Shown piece by piece: positions 44,981 through 53,309 of a stretch of DNA of 64,000 nt. The position numbers and the translations under genes were made by a program. The DNA is from Blastococcus sp. HT6-4. Lineage in GTDB: Bacteria > Actinomycetota > Actinomycetes > Mycobacteriales > Geodermatophilaceae. Numbering within the stretch: position 1 is the first letter of the stretch; each line of letters begins with the position of its first letter. The DNA lies in assembly GCF_039679125.1 (NCBI RefSeq), contig NZ_CP155551.1:3844001-3908000 (forward strand), in the 5' to 3' direction. Under the pieces are notes generated by a model, which searched no databases, was not told the DNA's origin, and saw only the letters and a program-made list of their open reading frames with translations.

Positions 44981-45816
44981 GGATCCCGCCGGGGCCCGTC
45001 GCCGTCGCCGGCGGCACGGCCGAGCTGCTCGCCGACGCCGACCGGGACGGCTCCTGGGTGCTGATGGTGGACGGCACCCCGCAGTCGCACGTCGACCTCG
45101 ACGACCCGGCGCACCTGGAGTTCGAGTACGTCCGCCGGATGGGCCACGTGCTCGACCTGGCCGGGCAGCCCGGTGCCGCCCTCGACATCGTGCACCTGGG
45201 CGGGGGCGCGCTGACCCTGCCCCGCTACGTCGCGCACACCAGGCCCGGGTCCCGCCAGCGGGTCGTCGAGATCGACCAGCCGCTCACCGACCTGGTCCGC
45301 GAGCACCTGCCGCTCCCCCGCCACGCCCGGATCCGGGTGCGCGCGGCCGATGCGCGCGAGGCGCTCGCCACCCTGCACACGGCCGCCGCCGACGTCGTCG
45401 TCACCGACGTCTTCGCCGGTGCCCGCACGCCGGCGCACCTCACCAGCGCCGAGTTCGCCGCCGAGGCCGCCCGGGTGCTGCGCCCCGGGGGCGTCTACGT
45501 GGCCAACGTCGCCGACGGTCCGCCGCTGCGCTTCGCACGCGGCCAGGTCGCCACCTTGCGCACGGCCTTCCGCCACGTCTGCCTGCTCGCCGAGCCGGGG
45601 ACGCTGCGCGGCCGCCGGTTCGGCAACCTGGTCGCGGTCGCCTCCGACGTCGAGCTGCCGCTGGCCGAGCTCAGCCGCGCCTGCGCGCGCGACCCGATGC
45701 CGTCGCGCGTGGTCGACGGCGAGGACCTCGACCGCTTCACCGGCAGCGCCCAGCCGGTGCGCGACGTCGACGCGGCGCCGTCACCGGAGCCACCTGCCGG
45801 CGTCTTCGGCCGCTGA
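44977..45816 (+). CDS. Spermidine synthase-like (fused-type) methyltransferase-fold protein
   Basis: A 279-residue protein of the spermidine synthase family. DGTPQSHVDLDDPAHLEFEY near 33 corresponds to the active-site entry. IVHLGGGALTLPRYVAHTRPG near 70 is the nucleotide-binding motif, then VVEIDQPL and VVTDVFAGARTP near 145. The usual DGxxQ-x-YHE pattern is changed, so polyamine synthesis is uncertain; many actinobacterial members have unknown roles. GTG 44977 overlaps the upstream stop (GTGA). Confidence 0.82.
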   Translation: MRIPPGPVAVAGGTAELLADADRDGSWVLMVDGTPQSHVDLDDPAHLEFEYVRRMGHVLDLAGQPGAALDIVHLGGGALTLPRYVAHTRPGSRQRVVEIDQPLTDLVREHLPLPRHARIRVRAADAREALATLHTAAADVVVTDVFAGARTPAHLTSAEFAAEAARVLRPGGVYVANVADGPPLRFARGQVATLRTAFRHVCLLAEPGTLRGRRFGNLVAVASDVELPLAELSRACARDPMPSRVVDGEDLDRFTGSAQPVRDVDAAPSPEPPAGVFGR

Positions 45817-45848
45817 GCCCGACCGGTGCGCTCAGCCGGTGCGAAGAC

Positions 45849-46139
45849 CTACCAGTTGCTGTTGCCGCGCTGCAGGCCACCGACCGCGGGACGGACGTCG
45901 ACCAGGTAGACGATCGCCGCGATCACCGCGGGCAGGCCGAGCAGCGACATCGGGGTCTTCTGCCAGAAGATGATCAGCAGCGCGAGCCCGGTGATCGCCG
46001 CCCAGCCGGGCTTGCTGAGCTTCCCGGCGGCGACGTACCCGGAGGCCGGCCGGATCAGGGCGTCGATGAACGCCCAGGCGGTCAGCGCCAGGGACGCCCA
46101 GTACAGGAGCAGCATCAGCCACCCGTCGAACACGCCCAT
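45849..46139 (-). CDS. DUF2516 membrane protein
   Basis: A 96-residue protein with three hydrophobic segments (about residues 5-28, 46-60 and 66-80). Motifs such as WAFIDALIRPASGYVAAGKLSKPGW and FWQKTPMSLLGLPAVIAAIVYLVDVRP match the actinobacterial DUF2516 family (Rv0476 position). It is downstream of hbhA but separated from it by a strong hairpin, so it probably has its own promoter. Function unknown. Confidence 0.88.
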   Translation of the reverse strand: MGVFDGWLMLLLYWASLALTAWAFIDALIRPASGYVAAGKLSKPGWAAITGLALLIIFWQKTPMSLLGLPAVIAAIVYLVDVRPAVGGLQRGNSNW

Positions 46140-46217
46140 GGGCCGAGCCTACCCGCGCCCGCGGCCACCGCGGCCCCCTCCGGCTGCCGACTCGCCCGAA
46201 GGAGGGCCCGGACGGCA

Positions 46218-46255
46218 CAGGGCCCCGGAGCGCTGGTGGCAGCTCCGGGGCCCTG
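46218..46255 (-). terminator. Terminator hairpin after the HbhA-like gene
   Basis: A perfect 14-bp stem (CAGGGCCCCGGAGC and GCTCCGGGGCCCTG) with a 10-base loop, 17 bases after the stop codon. It would stop transcription before the DUF2516 gene. Confidence 0.8.
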
Positions 46256-46271
46256 GTCGGACGCCGTGGGG

Positions 46272-47045
46272 TCAGTTCTTCTTGGCGGGCACGGCGGTCG
46301 GGTCGCTCCGGCGGGCGGTACGCGCGCGGGTGACCCGGGCGGACGCGGCCGGAGCCTTCGAGGTGGCGGCGCTGCTCTTCTTCGCGGGCGCCTTCCGCTT
46401 GGGGGCCTCGGCGGCCGGCTCGGTGGTCTCGGCGACGGCCGACTTGGTCGACTCGGCCGTCTCGTGCACGGCCTCCTCGGCCTTCGCGGCGGCCTTGCCG
46501 GCCTTGGCCGCGGTCTTCTGCGCGACCGAGGTGACCTCGTCCGACGCCTCGGACACGGCCTCGGCGGCCTCGTCGATCGCGTCCTCGAGGCTGCCCTCGA
46601 CGGTCTCCACGACCTGCTCGGTGCGGCGGCCGATCCGCCGGACGCTCGGCTGGCGGCGCAGGTCCTCGAGCACCTCGGCGCCACGCCCGGCCAGCGTCTC
46701 CACCGTGGTGGAGGCCTGGGTCCGCGCGGTGCCGACCAGCCCGGTGACGGTGCTGAGCAGCGTCTCGGGGCGGACGGCCCCGGCCACCTGCTGCGCCGTC
46801 GTGCGGGCGGTGCCGGCGGCCTCGGTGGCCCGGGTGCGGGCCTCCTTCACGGCCAGGTCGGCCTGGACCTGGGCCTCGCCGGGCAGCGCCAGCACCGAGG
46901 AGGCGGCCTGGGTACGGAACTGGCCGAACACGGTCCGGGCGCGCTCGACGGCCAGGTCACCGGCGCCGATGGCGGCGAGCACGGCGGGCCGGGCGGCGGT
47001 CACGGCGAACTCGCCGTACTGCTTCACGATCTGGGTGGTGCTCAT
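46272..47045 (-). CDS. HbhA-like (heparin-binding haemagglutinin-type) helical protein
   Basis: A 257-residue protein. The N-terminal YGEFAVTAARPAVLAAIGAGDLAVERARTVF segment resembles the start of HbhA. A long Ala/Glu/Thr coiled-coil follows, then a Lys/Ala/Pro-rich C-terminus (APKRKAPAKKSSAATSKAPA; AVPAKKN). In mycobacteria HbhA is a surface adhesin also linked to lipid bodies; in a soil organism an adhesion, cell-surface or DNA-binding role is possible because the tail is histone-like. The gene follows its XRE regulator, the Rv0474-Rv0475 order. Confidence 0.8.
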   Translation of the reverse strand: MSTTQIVKQYGEFAVTAARPAVLAAIGAGDLAVERARTVFGQFRTQAASSVLALPGEAQVQADLAVKEARTRATEAAGTARTTAQQVAGAVRPETLLSTVTGLVGTARTQASTTVETLAGRGAEVLEDLRRQPSVRRIGRRTEQVVETVEGSLEDAIDEAAEAVSEASDEVTSVAQKTAAKAGKAAAKAEEAVHETAESTKSAVAETTEPAAEAPKRKAPAKKSSAATSKAPAASARVTRARTARRSDPTAVPAKKN

Positions 47046-47074
47046 GTCGACTCCTTGGGAGGAAATGGGGGGAG

Positions 47075-47548
47075 CTAGCTGGCAGCCGCGGAGGACGCCC
47101 GGTGCTCCCGGACGTAGGTCTCGTAGAGCTCGAGCAGGACGGCCTTGTGCCGCTCGGACAGCTCATCGTCGGAACGGATCGCCGCCACGGTGTCCGGGTT
47201 CCCGGGACGCCGGTCGAGGATCCCCGCCTGCTCGTAGAGCGTCTCGGCCGAGATCTTCAGGCCCCGGGCGATCGCCGCGAGGATCTCCGCCGAGGGCTTG
47301 CGGAGGCCCCGCTCCACCTGGGACAGGTAGGGATTGCTGACCCCTGCGGTGCGGGCCAGCTCGCGCAGGGAGACTCGCGCGGCACTGCGCTGCTCACGGA
47401 TGAAGTCACCCACCGAGGAGCCCACCGCCGAGACGCCCGGCGACTCGCCGACCGAGTCGGCCACGCTGCCGGCGACCCGGTCCACCGTCTCGCGGACCGA
47501 GGTCACCTGGTCGCGGACGAACTCACCGGGGGTCTGCACCTGTCCCAC
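47075..47548 (-). CDS. XRE-family HTH regulator (Rv0474-like)
   Basis: A 157-residue protein with an N-terminal helical stretch (TPGEFVRDQVTSVRETVDRVAG). An XRE HTH follows: VSLRELARTAGVSNPYLSQVERGLRKPSAEILAAIARGLKIS, near 65-105. The C-terminal Ala/Glu-rich helix contains ERHKAVLLELYETYV. GTG 47548 is preferred over TTG 47575 because the latter would place the upstream inverted repeat inside the gene. It precedes the HbhA-like gene by 29 bases and probably regulates itself and that gene. Confidence 0.87.
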   Translation of the reverse strand: MGQVQTPGEFVRDQVTSVRETVDRVAGSVADSVGESPGVSAVGSSVGDFIREQRSAARVSLRELARTAGVSNPYLSQVERGLRKPSAEILAAIARGLKISAETLYEQAGILDRRPGNPDTVAAIRSDDELSERHKAVLLELYETYVREHRASSAAAS

Positions 47549-47559
47549 GGTAGTCCGGA

Positions 47560-47591
47560 GTGCTAGCTCCTGCAAGCGGAGGAGTTAGCAC
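47560..47591. promoter_or_regulatory. Inverted-repeat operator upstream of the XRE gene
   Basis: GTGCTAGCTCC and GGAGTTAGCAC are complementary at 10 of 11 positions across a 10-base spacer. The matching continues outward to CCGG on both sides after a 2-base slip. It ends 12 bases from the GTG start, a natural place for autoregulation. Confidence 0.6.
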
Positions 47592-47627
47592 CGGACGTGA
47601 ACAGCCTCACAGTCACCGACGCCCAGC

Positions 47628-48614
47628 TCAGGCGTTCAGCTCCGCCGCTTCCCGGACCTCGCCGACGACGCCGTTCCCACCCTGGACCGCCGGCCGCGCC
47701 CACGGAGCAAGCACCTCCGCCGGCACCCCGAGCCGCCGCAGGCCCGCCCCGAGCGCCGGCGTGCGGCCGCGGTCCCCGCCGTCGTCGAGCTTCAGGGCCA
47801 CCGCCCCGGCGCCCGGCAGCGCCGCCACGTGCACCCCGTCGGCGCCGCCCTTGACCAGCAGCCGCGGCACCGCCCGCATCAGGTCGGTGTCCTCGCGGCC
47901 GGTCCCCGCCACGAACCACGGGTGCGCCCGCATCGCATCCGCGACCGCCCGTTCCCGCGACCCGCCGGGCGCCTCGACGAGGGACAGCACACCGCGGGCC
48001 AGCCCGGTGAGCGACAGGGCGTGCTGCGGAGCCCCGCAGCCGTCCACCACGACCGCCGCCACGGGTTCCCCGGCCGCCTCGCCCAGCCGCACCTCGATCG
48101 CCTGCTGCAGCGGGTGCCCGCGGTCGAGGTACCCCGCGGTCGGCCAGCCCGCCGCGACGCACGCCGAGAGCATCGCCGCGTGCTTGCCGGAGCAGTTCAT
48201 GGCGAGGGGGTCCGGGGACCGGCCGGCCGCCAGCCAGCCCGCCTTCGTCGTCTCGTGCTGGGGCAGGGCCGGCGGGCAGCCCAGGTCGCCGGGCCCGAGG
48301 CCGACCGCCGCGAGCATCCCCGCGGCCAGCTCCCGGTGTCCGTCCTCGCCGGTGTGCGACCCGGCGCCGATCGCCAGCTCCTCGCCCGAGCGCGGCTCCC
48401 ACCCGGCGGCCAGCATCGCCGTCGCCTGCACCGGCTTGTTGGCCGAACGCGGCAGGACCGGCCGGGTGACGTCGCCGGCGGCGAACCGCAGGCCGCCGTC
48501 GGCGCCGAGCACCACGAGCGCACCCCGGTGCACCGACTCCAGGAACCCGGAGCGGTGGACCTCGACGAGGACCGGGTTGTCCGGCCAGCCCGCGGTCGCC
48601 CCCAGGGCGTTCAG
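47628..48614 (-). CDS. Asparaginase (L-asparaginase II/Rhizobium-type), probable CTG start
   Basis: A 328-residue protein of the thermolabile AnsA family of rhizobia. VLVEVHRSGFLESVHRGALVVL opens the domain. Catalytic-type motifs are RSANKPVQATAML with the Ser-x-x-Lys near 50 and NCSGKHAAMLSACVAAGWP near 137 with a second Ser/Lys pair. A GCGAPQHAL segment follows near 185. No ATG, GTG or TTG lies before the domain except inside the upstream gene, whereas CTG at 48614 has GAGG 7 bases upstream and overlaps the upstream stop (CTGA). I therefore chose CTG. Confidence 0.85.
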   Translation of the reverse strand: MNALGATAGWPDNPVLVEVHRSGFLESVHRGALVVLGADGGLRFAAGDVTRPVLPRSANKPVQATAMLAAGWEPRSGEELAIGAGSHTGEDGHRELAAGMLAAVGLGPGDLGCPPALPQHETTKAGWLAAGRSPDPLAMNCSGKHAAMLSACVAAGWPTAGYLDRGHPLQQAIEVRLGEAAGEPVAAVVVDGCGAPQHALSLTGLARGVLSLVEAPGGSRERAVADAMRAHPWFVAGTGREDTDLMRAVPRLLVKGGADGVHVAALPGAGAVALKLDDGGDRGRTPALGAGLRRLGVPAEVLAPWARPAVQGGNGVVGEVREAAELNA

Positions 48615-49171
48615 TGCCGTCCCTCGTCGGCCAGCAGCGCGGCGACGTCGGCCTCGCCGTCGCGGTACCGGCGGCCCAGCTCGGCCGCCAGCCCGTCCAT
48701 CACCTGCTGCACCCCGCGGCGGCGCTCCGACAGGCCCGTCTCGGCCGCGGCCAGCGCCCGCGCCGCCGACTCCAGCGACTCGTCGGACAGATCGGTGATG
48801 GCCGACAGGTCGGCGCCGGGAGTCAGCGAGTTCACCCAGGCCTCGTAGTCCTCCGGGCTCGCCGGCTGCACCGTCTGGTGACGCCCCAGGCCGTGCGCAG
48901 GCCCGCGGCCCTTCTCGGCGAGGATCTCGGGCAGGAGGTCGACCAGCGACCGCCCGTCGTGCTCGGCCCGCCGCTGCAGCTCCCGGCGCACGATGTCCAG
49001 CCGGCCCTGGAGCAGCCGGCGGGTGTAGGAGAGGTTGACCTCCTCCTGCTCCGCCTGCCGGCGCAGCCGCCGGACGTCGCTCATCGGCTGCCGCACCGCG
49101 TCCTCGAGGAACGACGGGTCCAGCAGCGCGTCGACGGCGGCGCCGCCGGCGGGGGGCGTCGGGGAACTCAC
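48611..49171 (-). CDS. rsiG: RsiG-like c-di-GMP-binding anti-sigma factor
   Basis: A 186-residue helical protein. Two copies of the motif E-x3-S-x2-R-x3-Q-x3-D are present: E44/S48/R51/Q55/D59 and E144/S148/R151/Q155/D159. This is the signature of Streptomyces RsiG, where two antiparallel helices bind a c-di-GMP dimer so that RsiG can hold the sporulation sigma factor WhiG. Both copies are intact here. Proteins of this group are often labelled aerial mycelium formation protein. No whiG/fliA-type sigma gene is in the window, so the partner must be elsewhere. GTG 49171; its stop overlaps the asparaginase start. Confidence 0.88.
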   Translation of the reverse strand: MSSPTPPAGGAAVDALLDPSFLEDAVRQPMSDVRRLRRQAEQEEVNLSYTRRLLQGRLDIVRRELQRRAEHDGRSLVDLLPEILAEKGRGPAHGLGRHQTVQPASPEDYEAWVNSLTPGADLSAITDLSDESLESAARALAAAETGLSERRRGVQQVMDGLAAELGRRYRDGEADVAALLADEGRH

Positions 49172-49255
49172 GGGGCGGCCTCCAGGATCGGGACACCCGG
49201 CACGCGGGCATCGGCGAGGGTCATCGGCGGGCGCCGGCGGGGCGGTGCGGCGCGG

Positions 49256-50392
49256 TCACGGCGCGATCGTCCCAGACCGGACGGCCCGGACGCGGTCGCG
49301 CGTCGCCGCCTGGGTGTCGTCGAGCGCCGGCGGGGCGTCGTCGGGGTCGACGGCCGCGGTCGACCCGCCGACCGCGAGCCCGGCGCCCTGCGCCACGGAC
49401 TGCTTCACCAGCGCCAGCGCGACCACGCCCAGCTCGTGGTGGCGGACCACGGTGCCGACCCGGCCGACCGTCCGGCTCCCGGCGAGCACCGGCTCACCGG
49501 GGGCCGGCAGGTCCTCGCTGACGCCGTCGAGGTGCAGCAGCACGAGCCGGCGGGGCGGGCGGCCGAGGTTGTGCACGCGGGCCACCGTCTCCTGGCCGCG
49601 GTAGCAGCCCTTCTCCAGGTGGACGGCGGTGCTCAGCCACTCCAGCTCGTTCGGAATGGTGCGGTGGTCGCTGTCCACGCCGAACCGCGGACGCCGGGCC
49701 TCGACCCGCAGCGCCTCGTAGGCCGCGATGCCGCTCGGGGTGGCCCCGGCGGCGAGCAGCCGGTCCGCCACGGCGTCCAGCTCGGCGCGCGGCACGAGCA
49801 GGTCGAACACCACGGCCCCGCCGTCCCCGACCGGGGGCATCCGCCGCACCCAGCCGGCCCCGGCCGGCCGGACCTCGTAACTCGCATCCGGCACCGGCAG
49901 CCCGGCCGCGGCGAGCACCTCGGGGCCGCGCGGCCCGACGACGGAGAGCACCGCCCACTCGGCGGTGACCAACTGCGGCTCCACCCGCAGCATGAACCGC
50001 ATCCGCTCGAGGTAGGCCTGCAGCGCCGCGCCGGTGCCCGGCTCGACGTCGGCCCACGTGGTGCCCGCCAGCTCGGCGACGACGAGGTGGTGCTCGACGT
50101 GCCCGTGCGGGCTGAGCACCAGCGCCTCGCTGCCGGCGCCGTCGGGGAGGCGCTCGACGTGCTGGCTGGTGATGCTGTGCAGCCACGAGAGGCGATCGGC
50201 GCCCGGCACCGCGAGCACGTCCCGGTCGCTGCGGTCGACGAGCCCGGCGCCCTCCGCCAGGACCCGCTGCTCGCGCAGGGGGTCCCCGTAGTGGGCGGCG
50301 ACGGTGCGGACGGCCTCGGCGCGGGACTCGTCCGGGGCGACCTCCACGGGCACCGCCCCGGGACGGGCGAGCAGGGGCGAGGGGGTGGTCAT
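49256..50392 (-). CDS. ygfZ: Folate-binding YgfZ-family protein
   Basis: A 378-residue protein related to glycine cleavage T protein. YgfZ proteins bind folate and support Fe-S cluster proteins and tRNA modification. The signature KGCYRGQETVARVHNLGRPP, with the key Cys, is near residue 262. The N-terminal domain has DRSDRDVLAVPGADRLSWLHSI, with a role in folate binding. ATG 50392 overlaps the Fur-family gene stop (ATGA), so an Fe-S repair protein and a metal regulator are co-translated. Confidence 0.92.
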   Translation of the reverse strand: MTTPSPLLARPGAVPVEVAPDESRAEAVRTVAAHYGDPLREQRVLAEGAGLVDRSDRDVLAVPGADRLSWLHSITSQHVERLPDGAGSEALVLSPHGHVEHHLVVAELAGTTWADVEPGTGAALQAYLERMRFMLRVEPQLVTAEWAVLSVVGPRGPEVLAAAGLPVPDASYEVRPAGAGWVRRMPPVGDGGAVVFDLLVPRAELDAVADRLLAAGATPSGIAAYEALRVEARRPRFGVDSDHRTIPNELEWLSTAVHLEKGCYRGQETVARVHNLGRPPRRLVLLHLDGVSEDLPAPGEPVLAGSRTVGRVGTVVRHHELGVVALALVKQSVAQGAGLAVGGSTAAVDPDDAPPALDDTQAATRDRVRAVRSGTIAP

Positions 50393-50847
50393 GAGGGCTC
50401 CGTTCCGGCGCGTTCTCGGCAGGCGCGGCACGTGCCCGAGAGCGCCACGTGCCCGACGTCCACGGTGAAACCCAGCTCGGCCGCCAGACGTTCCGCCGCC
50501 TGGTCCAGGAGGTCCGGCGCGGCCGACGCGATCTCCCCGCAGGAGGCGCAGACGACGTGCAGGTGCGGCCGCTCGGCGGCGTGGTAGACCGGCGCGCCGC
50601 GCCCCAGGTGGGTGTGCCAGACCAGGCCGAGCCGTTCCAGCAGCTCCAGGGTGCGGTAGACGGTCGAGGTGTCGGGCGCACTCCCGCCCGGCCCCGCCTC
50701 CTCCCGCAGCCGCGCGCCGATCGCCTCCGGTGTCGCGTGTGCGAGCGCCCCCACCGCCGCCAGCACCCGCGCGCGTTGCGGGGTCAGCCGCAGGCCGCGG
50801 GCCCGCAGCTGTTCGGCCAGCGGCGCGGCGACGTCGTCCGGGCCCAT
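50389..50847 (-). CDS. Fur-family metal-responsive regulator
   Basis: A 152-residue Fur/Zur/PerR-type repressor. The winged helix contains LRLTPQRARVLAAVGAL and STVYRTLELLERLGLV. The metal-binding part has HLHVVCASC with a CxxC pair near residue 100 and a second CRAC pair near 142, forming the structural zinc site. Whether it senses Fe, Zn, Mn or peroxide is not decided by these residues. It diverges from the pabC-like gene with 39 bases between starts. Confidence 0.9.
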   Translation of the reverse strand: MGPDDVAAPLAEQLRARGLRLTPQRARVLAAVGALAHATPEAIGARLREEAGPGGSAPDTSTVYRTLELLERLGLVWHTHLGRGAPVYHAAERPHLHVVCASCGEIASAAPDLLDQAAERLAAELGFTVDVGHVALSGTCRACRERAGTEPS

Positions 50848-50886
50848 GGCGGCAGCCTATGCCGGGGGTGCGGCAGGCTGGGACCC

Positions 50887-51735
50887 GTGACGGAGCAGCG
50901 CAGGGTCGCGACCTGGCGGGACGGCGCGGTGACGGCCGTCCCCGCGGAGCAGCCGGTGGTGACGGCCTTCGACCTGGGCCTCGCCCGCGGTGACGGCGTC
51001 TTCGAGTCCGTGGCCGTCGTCGACGGGGGCACACCACACCTCGGGGCGCACCTGGCCCGGCTGGCCCGCTCCGCCGACCGGCTGGCGCTGACCGATCCCG
51101 GGGACGGCGTCTGGCGGGCGCTGGTCGCCACGGTCCTGGCCGACTGGCCCGCCGGCGTCGAGGGCGTCTGCCGGCTGCTCCTCACCCGCGGGCTCGGGCA
51201 GGGGGCGCCACCCACGGCGCTGGCCCTGCTCGCCCCCGTTCCCGCCGAGGTGCTGCGCCAGCGCAGCGCGGGGATCTCCGTCGTCACGCTCGGCCTGGGC
51301 GTCCCGGCCGACTTCCGCGAGCAGGCGCCGTGGCTGCTCGGCGGGGCGAAGACGCTGTCGTACGCGGTGAACATGGCCGCCCAGCGGCACGCGCACGACC
51401 TGGGCGCCGACGACGTCGTCCTCACCAGCCTGGAGGGACAGCTGCTGGAGGGCCCGACCTCGACGGTGGTGTGGGCGGCCGGCGGCGCCCTGCACACGCC
51501 GCCCCAGGAGACCGGCATCCTGCCCGGCACCACCCAGGCCCGGCTGTTCGCCGCCGCCGAGCGGGACGGCTGGCCGACACGGGTGCGGCCGGGCACGGTG
51601 GACGACCTGCACGCCGCCGACGCCGTCTGGCTGCTCTCCGGCGTGCGCGGAGCCGCGCCGGTGCACACGATCGACGGGGTCCGCCGCGGGGACGCCGGGC
51701 TGTCCGGGCGGGTCAGGGAACTTCTCGCCAGGTAG
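50887..51735 (+). CDS. Aminodeoxychorismate lyase/branched-chain aminotransferase-like PLP enzyme
   Basis: A 282-residue fold-type IV PLP enzyme. TAFDLGLARGDGVFESVAV near 22, HLARLARSADRL near 52, the PLP Lys in LLGGAKTLSYAVNMAAQRHA near 155, GQLLEGPTSTVVWAA near 185 and GILPGTTQARLF near 210 are all in place. Likely 4-amino-4-deoxychorismate lyase (folate synthesis), which would suit the neighbouring folate-dependent YgfZ, but a D-amino acid transaminase cannot be excluded. GTG 50887. Confidence 0.85.
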   Translation: MTEQRRVATWRDGAVTAVPAEQPVVTAFDLGLARGDGVFESVAVVDGGTPHLGAHLARLARSADRLALTDPGDGVWRALVATVLADWPAGVEGVCRLLLTRGLGQGAPPTALALLAPVPAEVLRQRSAGISVVTLGLGVPADFREQAPWLLGGAKTLSYAVNMAAQRHAHDLGADDVVLTSLEGQLLEGPTSTVVWAAGGALHTPPQETGILPGTTQARLFAAAERDGWPTRVRPGTVDDLHAADAVWLLSGVRGAAPVHTIDGVRRGDAGLSGRVRELLAR

Positions 51736-51806
51736 CGTGATCACCAGGTGCGCCGGGAAGTCTGGTCGGCAGTCCTTTCGCCGTCCCCTATCGCCGGAGC
51801 CGTTCT

Positions 51807-53309
51807 GTGACCTCTCCCCCCTCCACCCGCCTCCTCGGTCGCGGCTCCTGGGCCGAAGCGCAGCGGGTCACCTCCGTCCTCCGCAAGGAGACCGTCGGTG
51901 GTGCCCTGCTGCTGATCGGCGCGGCGATCGCGCTGATCTGGGCGAACTCCCCCTGGGGGGAGACCTACGAGGCCCTGCGCGACACCCGCGTCGGGCCGGC
52001 CGCCCTGCACCTGGACCTGACGCTGGGCACGTGGGCCGCCGACGGCCTGCTGGCGATCTTCTTCTTCGTCGCCGGCCTGGAGCTCAAGCGGGAGTTCGTG
52101 GCCGGCGACCTCCGTGACCCGCGCCGCGCGGCGCTGCCGATCGCCGCCGCCGTCGGCGGGATGGCGGTGCCCGCCGTGTTCTTCGTGCTGCTCAACCTGG
52201 GGGGAGCCGACAACGCGCTGCGCGGCTGGGCCATCCCGGCGGCCACCGACATCGCCTTCGCGCTCGCCGTCCTCGCGGTGATCAGCACCCACCTGCCCAG
52301 CGCGCTGCGCACGTTCCTGCTCACCCTCGCCGTCGTCGACGACCTCCTGGCCATCGTCGTCATCGCGATCTTCTACACCGCCGAGCTCGTCGTCCCGGCG
52401 CTGCTGCTGTCCCTGGTGCCGCTGGCGATCTTCGGCTTCCTCGTGCAGAAGCGGATCCGCTCGTGGTGGCTGCTGCTGCCCCTGGCGGCGGTCACCTGGG
52501 TCCTGATGCACGAGTCCGGCGTGCACGCGACGGTCGCCGGCGTGCTGCTGGCCTTCACCGTGCCGGTCGTCCGCAGCCAGGCGGCCGGCGGGCCGGAGGC
52601 CGGGCCGGGGCTCGCCGAGCACTTCGAGCACCGCATCCGGCCCCTGTCGGCCGGCGTCGCCGTCCCGGTGTTCGCCTTCTTCTCCGCGGGCGTGGCCGTC
52701 GGCGGCCTCTCCGGCCTGGGCGAGTCCCTCGGCGACAGCATCGCCATCGGCATCATGGTCGGCCTGGTGGCCGGCAAGGCGATCGGGATCACCGGTGCCA
52801 CGTGGCTGGTCTCCCGGTTCACCCGCGCCCAGCTCGACGAGAACCTGGGGTGGCCCGACGTCGTGGGGCTGTCCCTGCTCGGCGGCATGGGCTTCACGGT
52901 CTCGCTGCTCATCACCGAGCTGGCCTACGGCGCCGAGACCGAGAGCTACGAGCACGCGAAGGTGGGCATCCTGTTCGGGACGCTGCTCGCCGCGGTGCTC
53001 GCCGCGGTCATCCTGCGGCTGCGGAACCGCCGTTACAAGCAGATGTACGCGGCGGAGATCTCCGACGTCGACCACGACGGCATCCCCGACGCCTGGGACA
53101 CCGTCGACGACCGGGCGGAGCACGACCCCGACTGGGACGGCACCCTGCCGCCGGGACGGACCCTGGCCGACGTGGAGGTCGACAACACCGACCCCGACGC
53201 CGCTCCCCCGCCCCACTACGAGACGGTCGACGACGAGGCCGAGCACGACCCGGACTGGGAAGGCACCCGTCCGCCGGGACGCACCCTCGGGCCCGGCAGC
53301 GGCAGCTGA
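51807..53309 (+). CDS. nhaA: Na+/H+ antiporter NhaA with acidic C-terminal tail
   Basis: A 500-residue protein. The first 410 residues are a complete NhaA with about 12 helices, [20 protein letters not shown] near 75, [15 protein letters not shown] near 145 and the essential [15 protein letters not shown]sp pair near 175. The last 85 residues are a soluble Asp/Pro-rich tail with [12 protein letters not shown], like a calcium-binding loop. Two copies of TVDDxAEHDPDWxGTxPPGRTL follow; I do not know this tail from standard NhaA proteins. GTG 51807. Confidence 0.93.
   Translation: MTSPPSTRLLGRGSWAEAQRVTSVLRKETVGGALLLIGAAIALIWANSPWGETYEALRDTRVGPAALHLDLTLGTWAADGLLAIFFFVAGLELKREFVAGDLRDPRRAALPIAAAVGGMAVPAVFFVLLNLGGADNALRGWAIPAATDIAFALAVLAVISTHLPSALRTFLLTLAVVDDLLAIVVIAIFYTAELVVPALLLSLVPLAIFGFLVQKRIRSWWLLLPLAAVTWVLMHESGVHATVAGVLLAFTVPVVRSQAAGGPEAGPGLAEHFEHRIRPLSAGVAVPVFAFFSAGVAVGGLSGLGESLGDSIAIGIMVGLVAGKAIGITGATWLVSRFTRAQLDENLGWPDVVGLSLLGGMGFTVSLLITELAYGAETESYEHAKVGILFGTLLAAVLAAVILRLRNRRYKQMYAAEISDVDHDGIPDAWDTVDDRAEHDPDWDGTLPPGRTLADVEVDNTDPDAAPPPHYETVDDEAEHDPDWEGTRPPGRTLGPGSGS

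Noticed and set aside
47560-47591. CIRCE-like heat-shock element
   Set aside because: GAGTGCTA and TTAGCAC occur but in the reverse order from the CIRCE half-sites, and no chaperone gene is nearby.
47628-49211. Asparaginase frame extended to 527 residues
   Set aside because: The extra N-terminal part overlaps the RsiG gene in another frame and has no similarity to the family.
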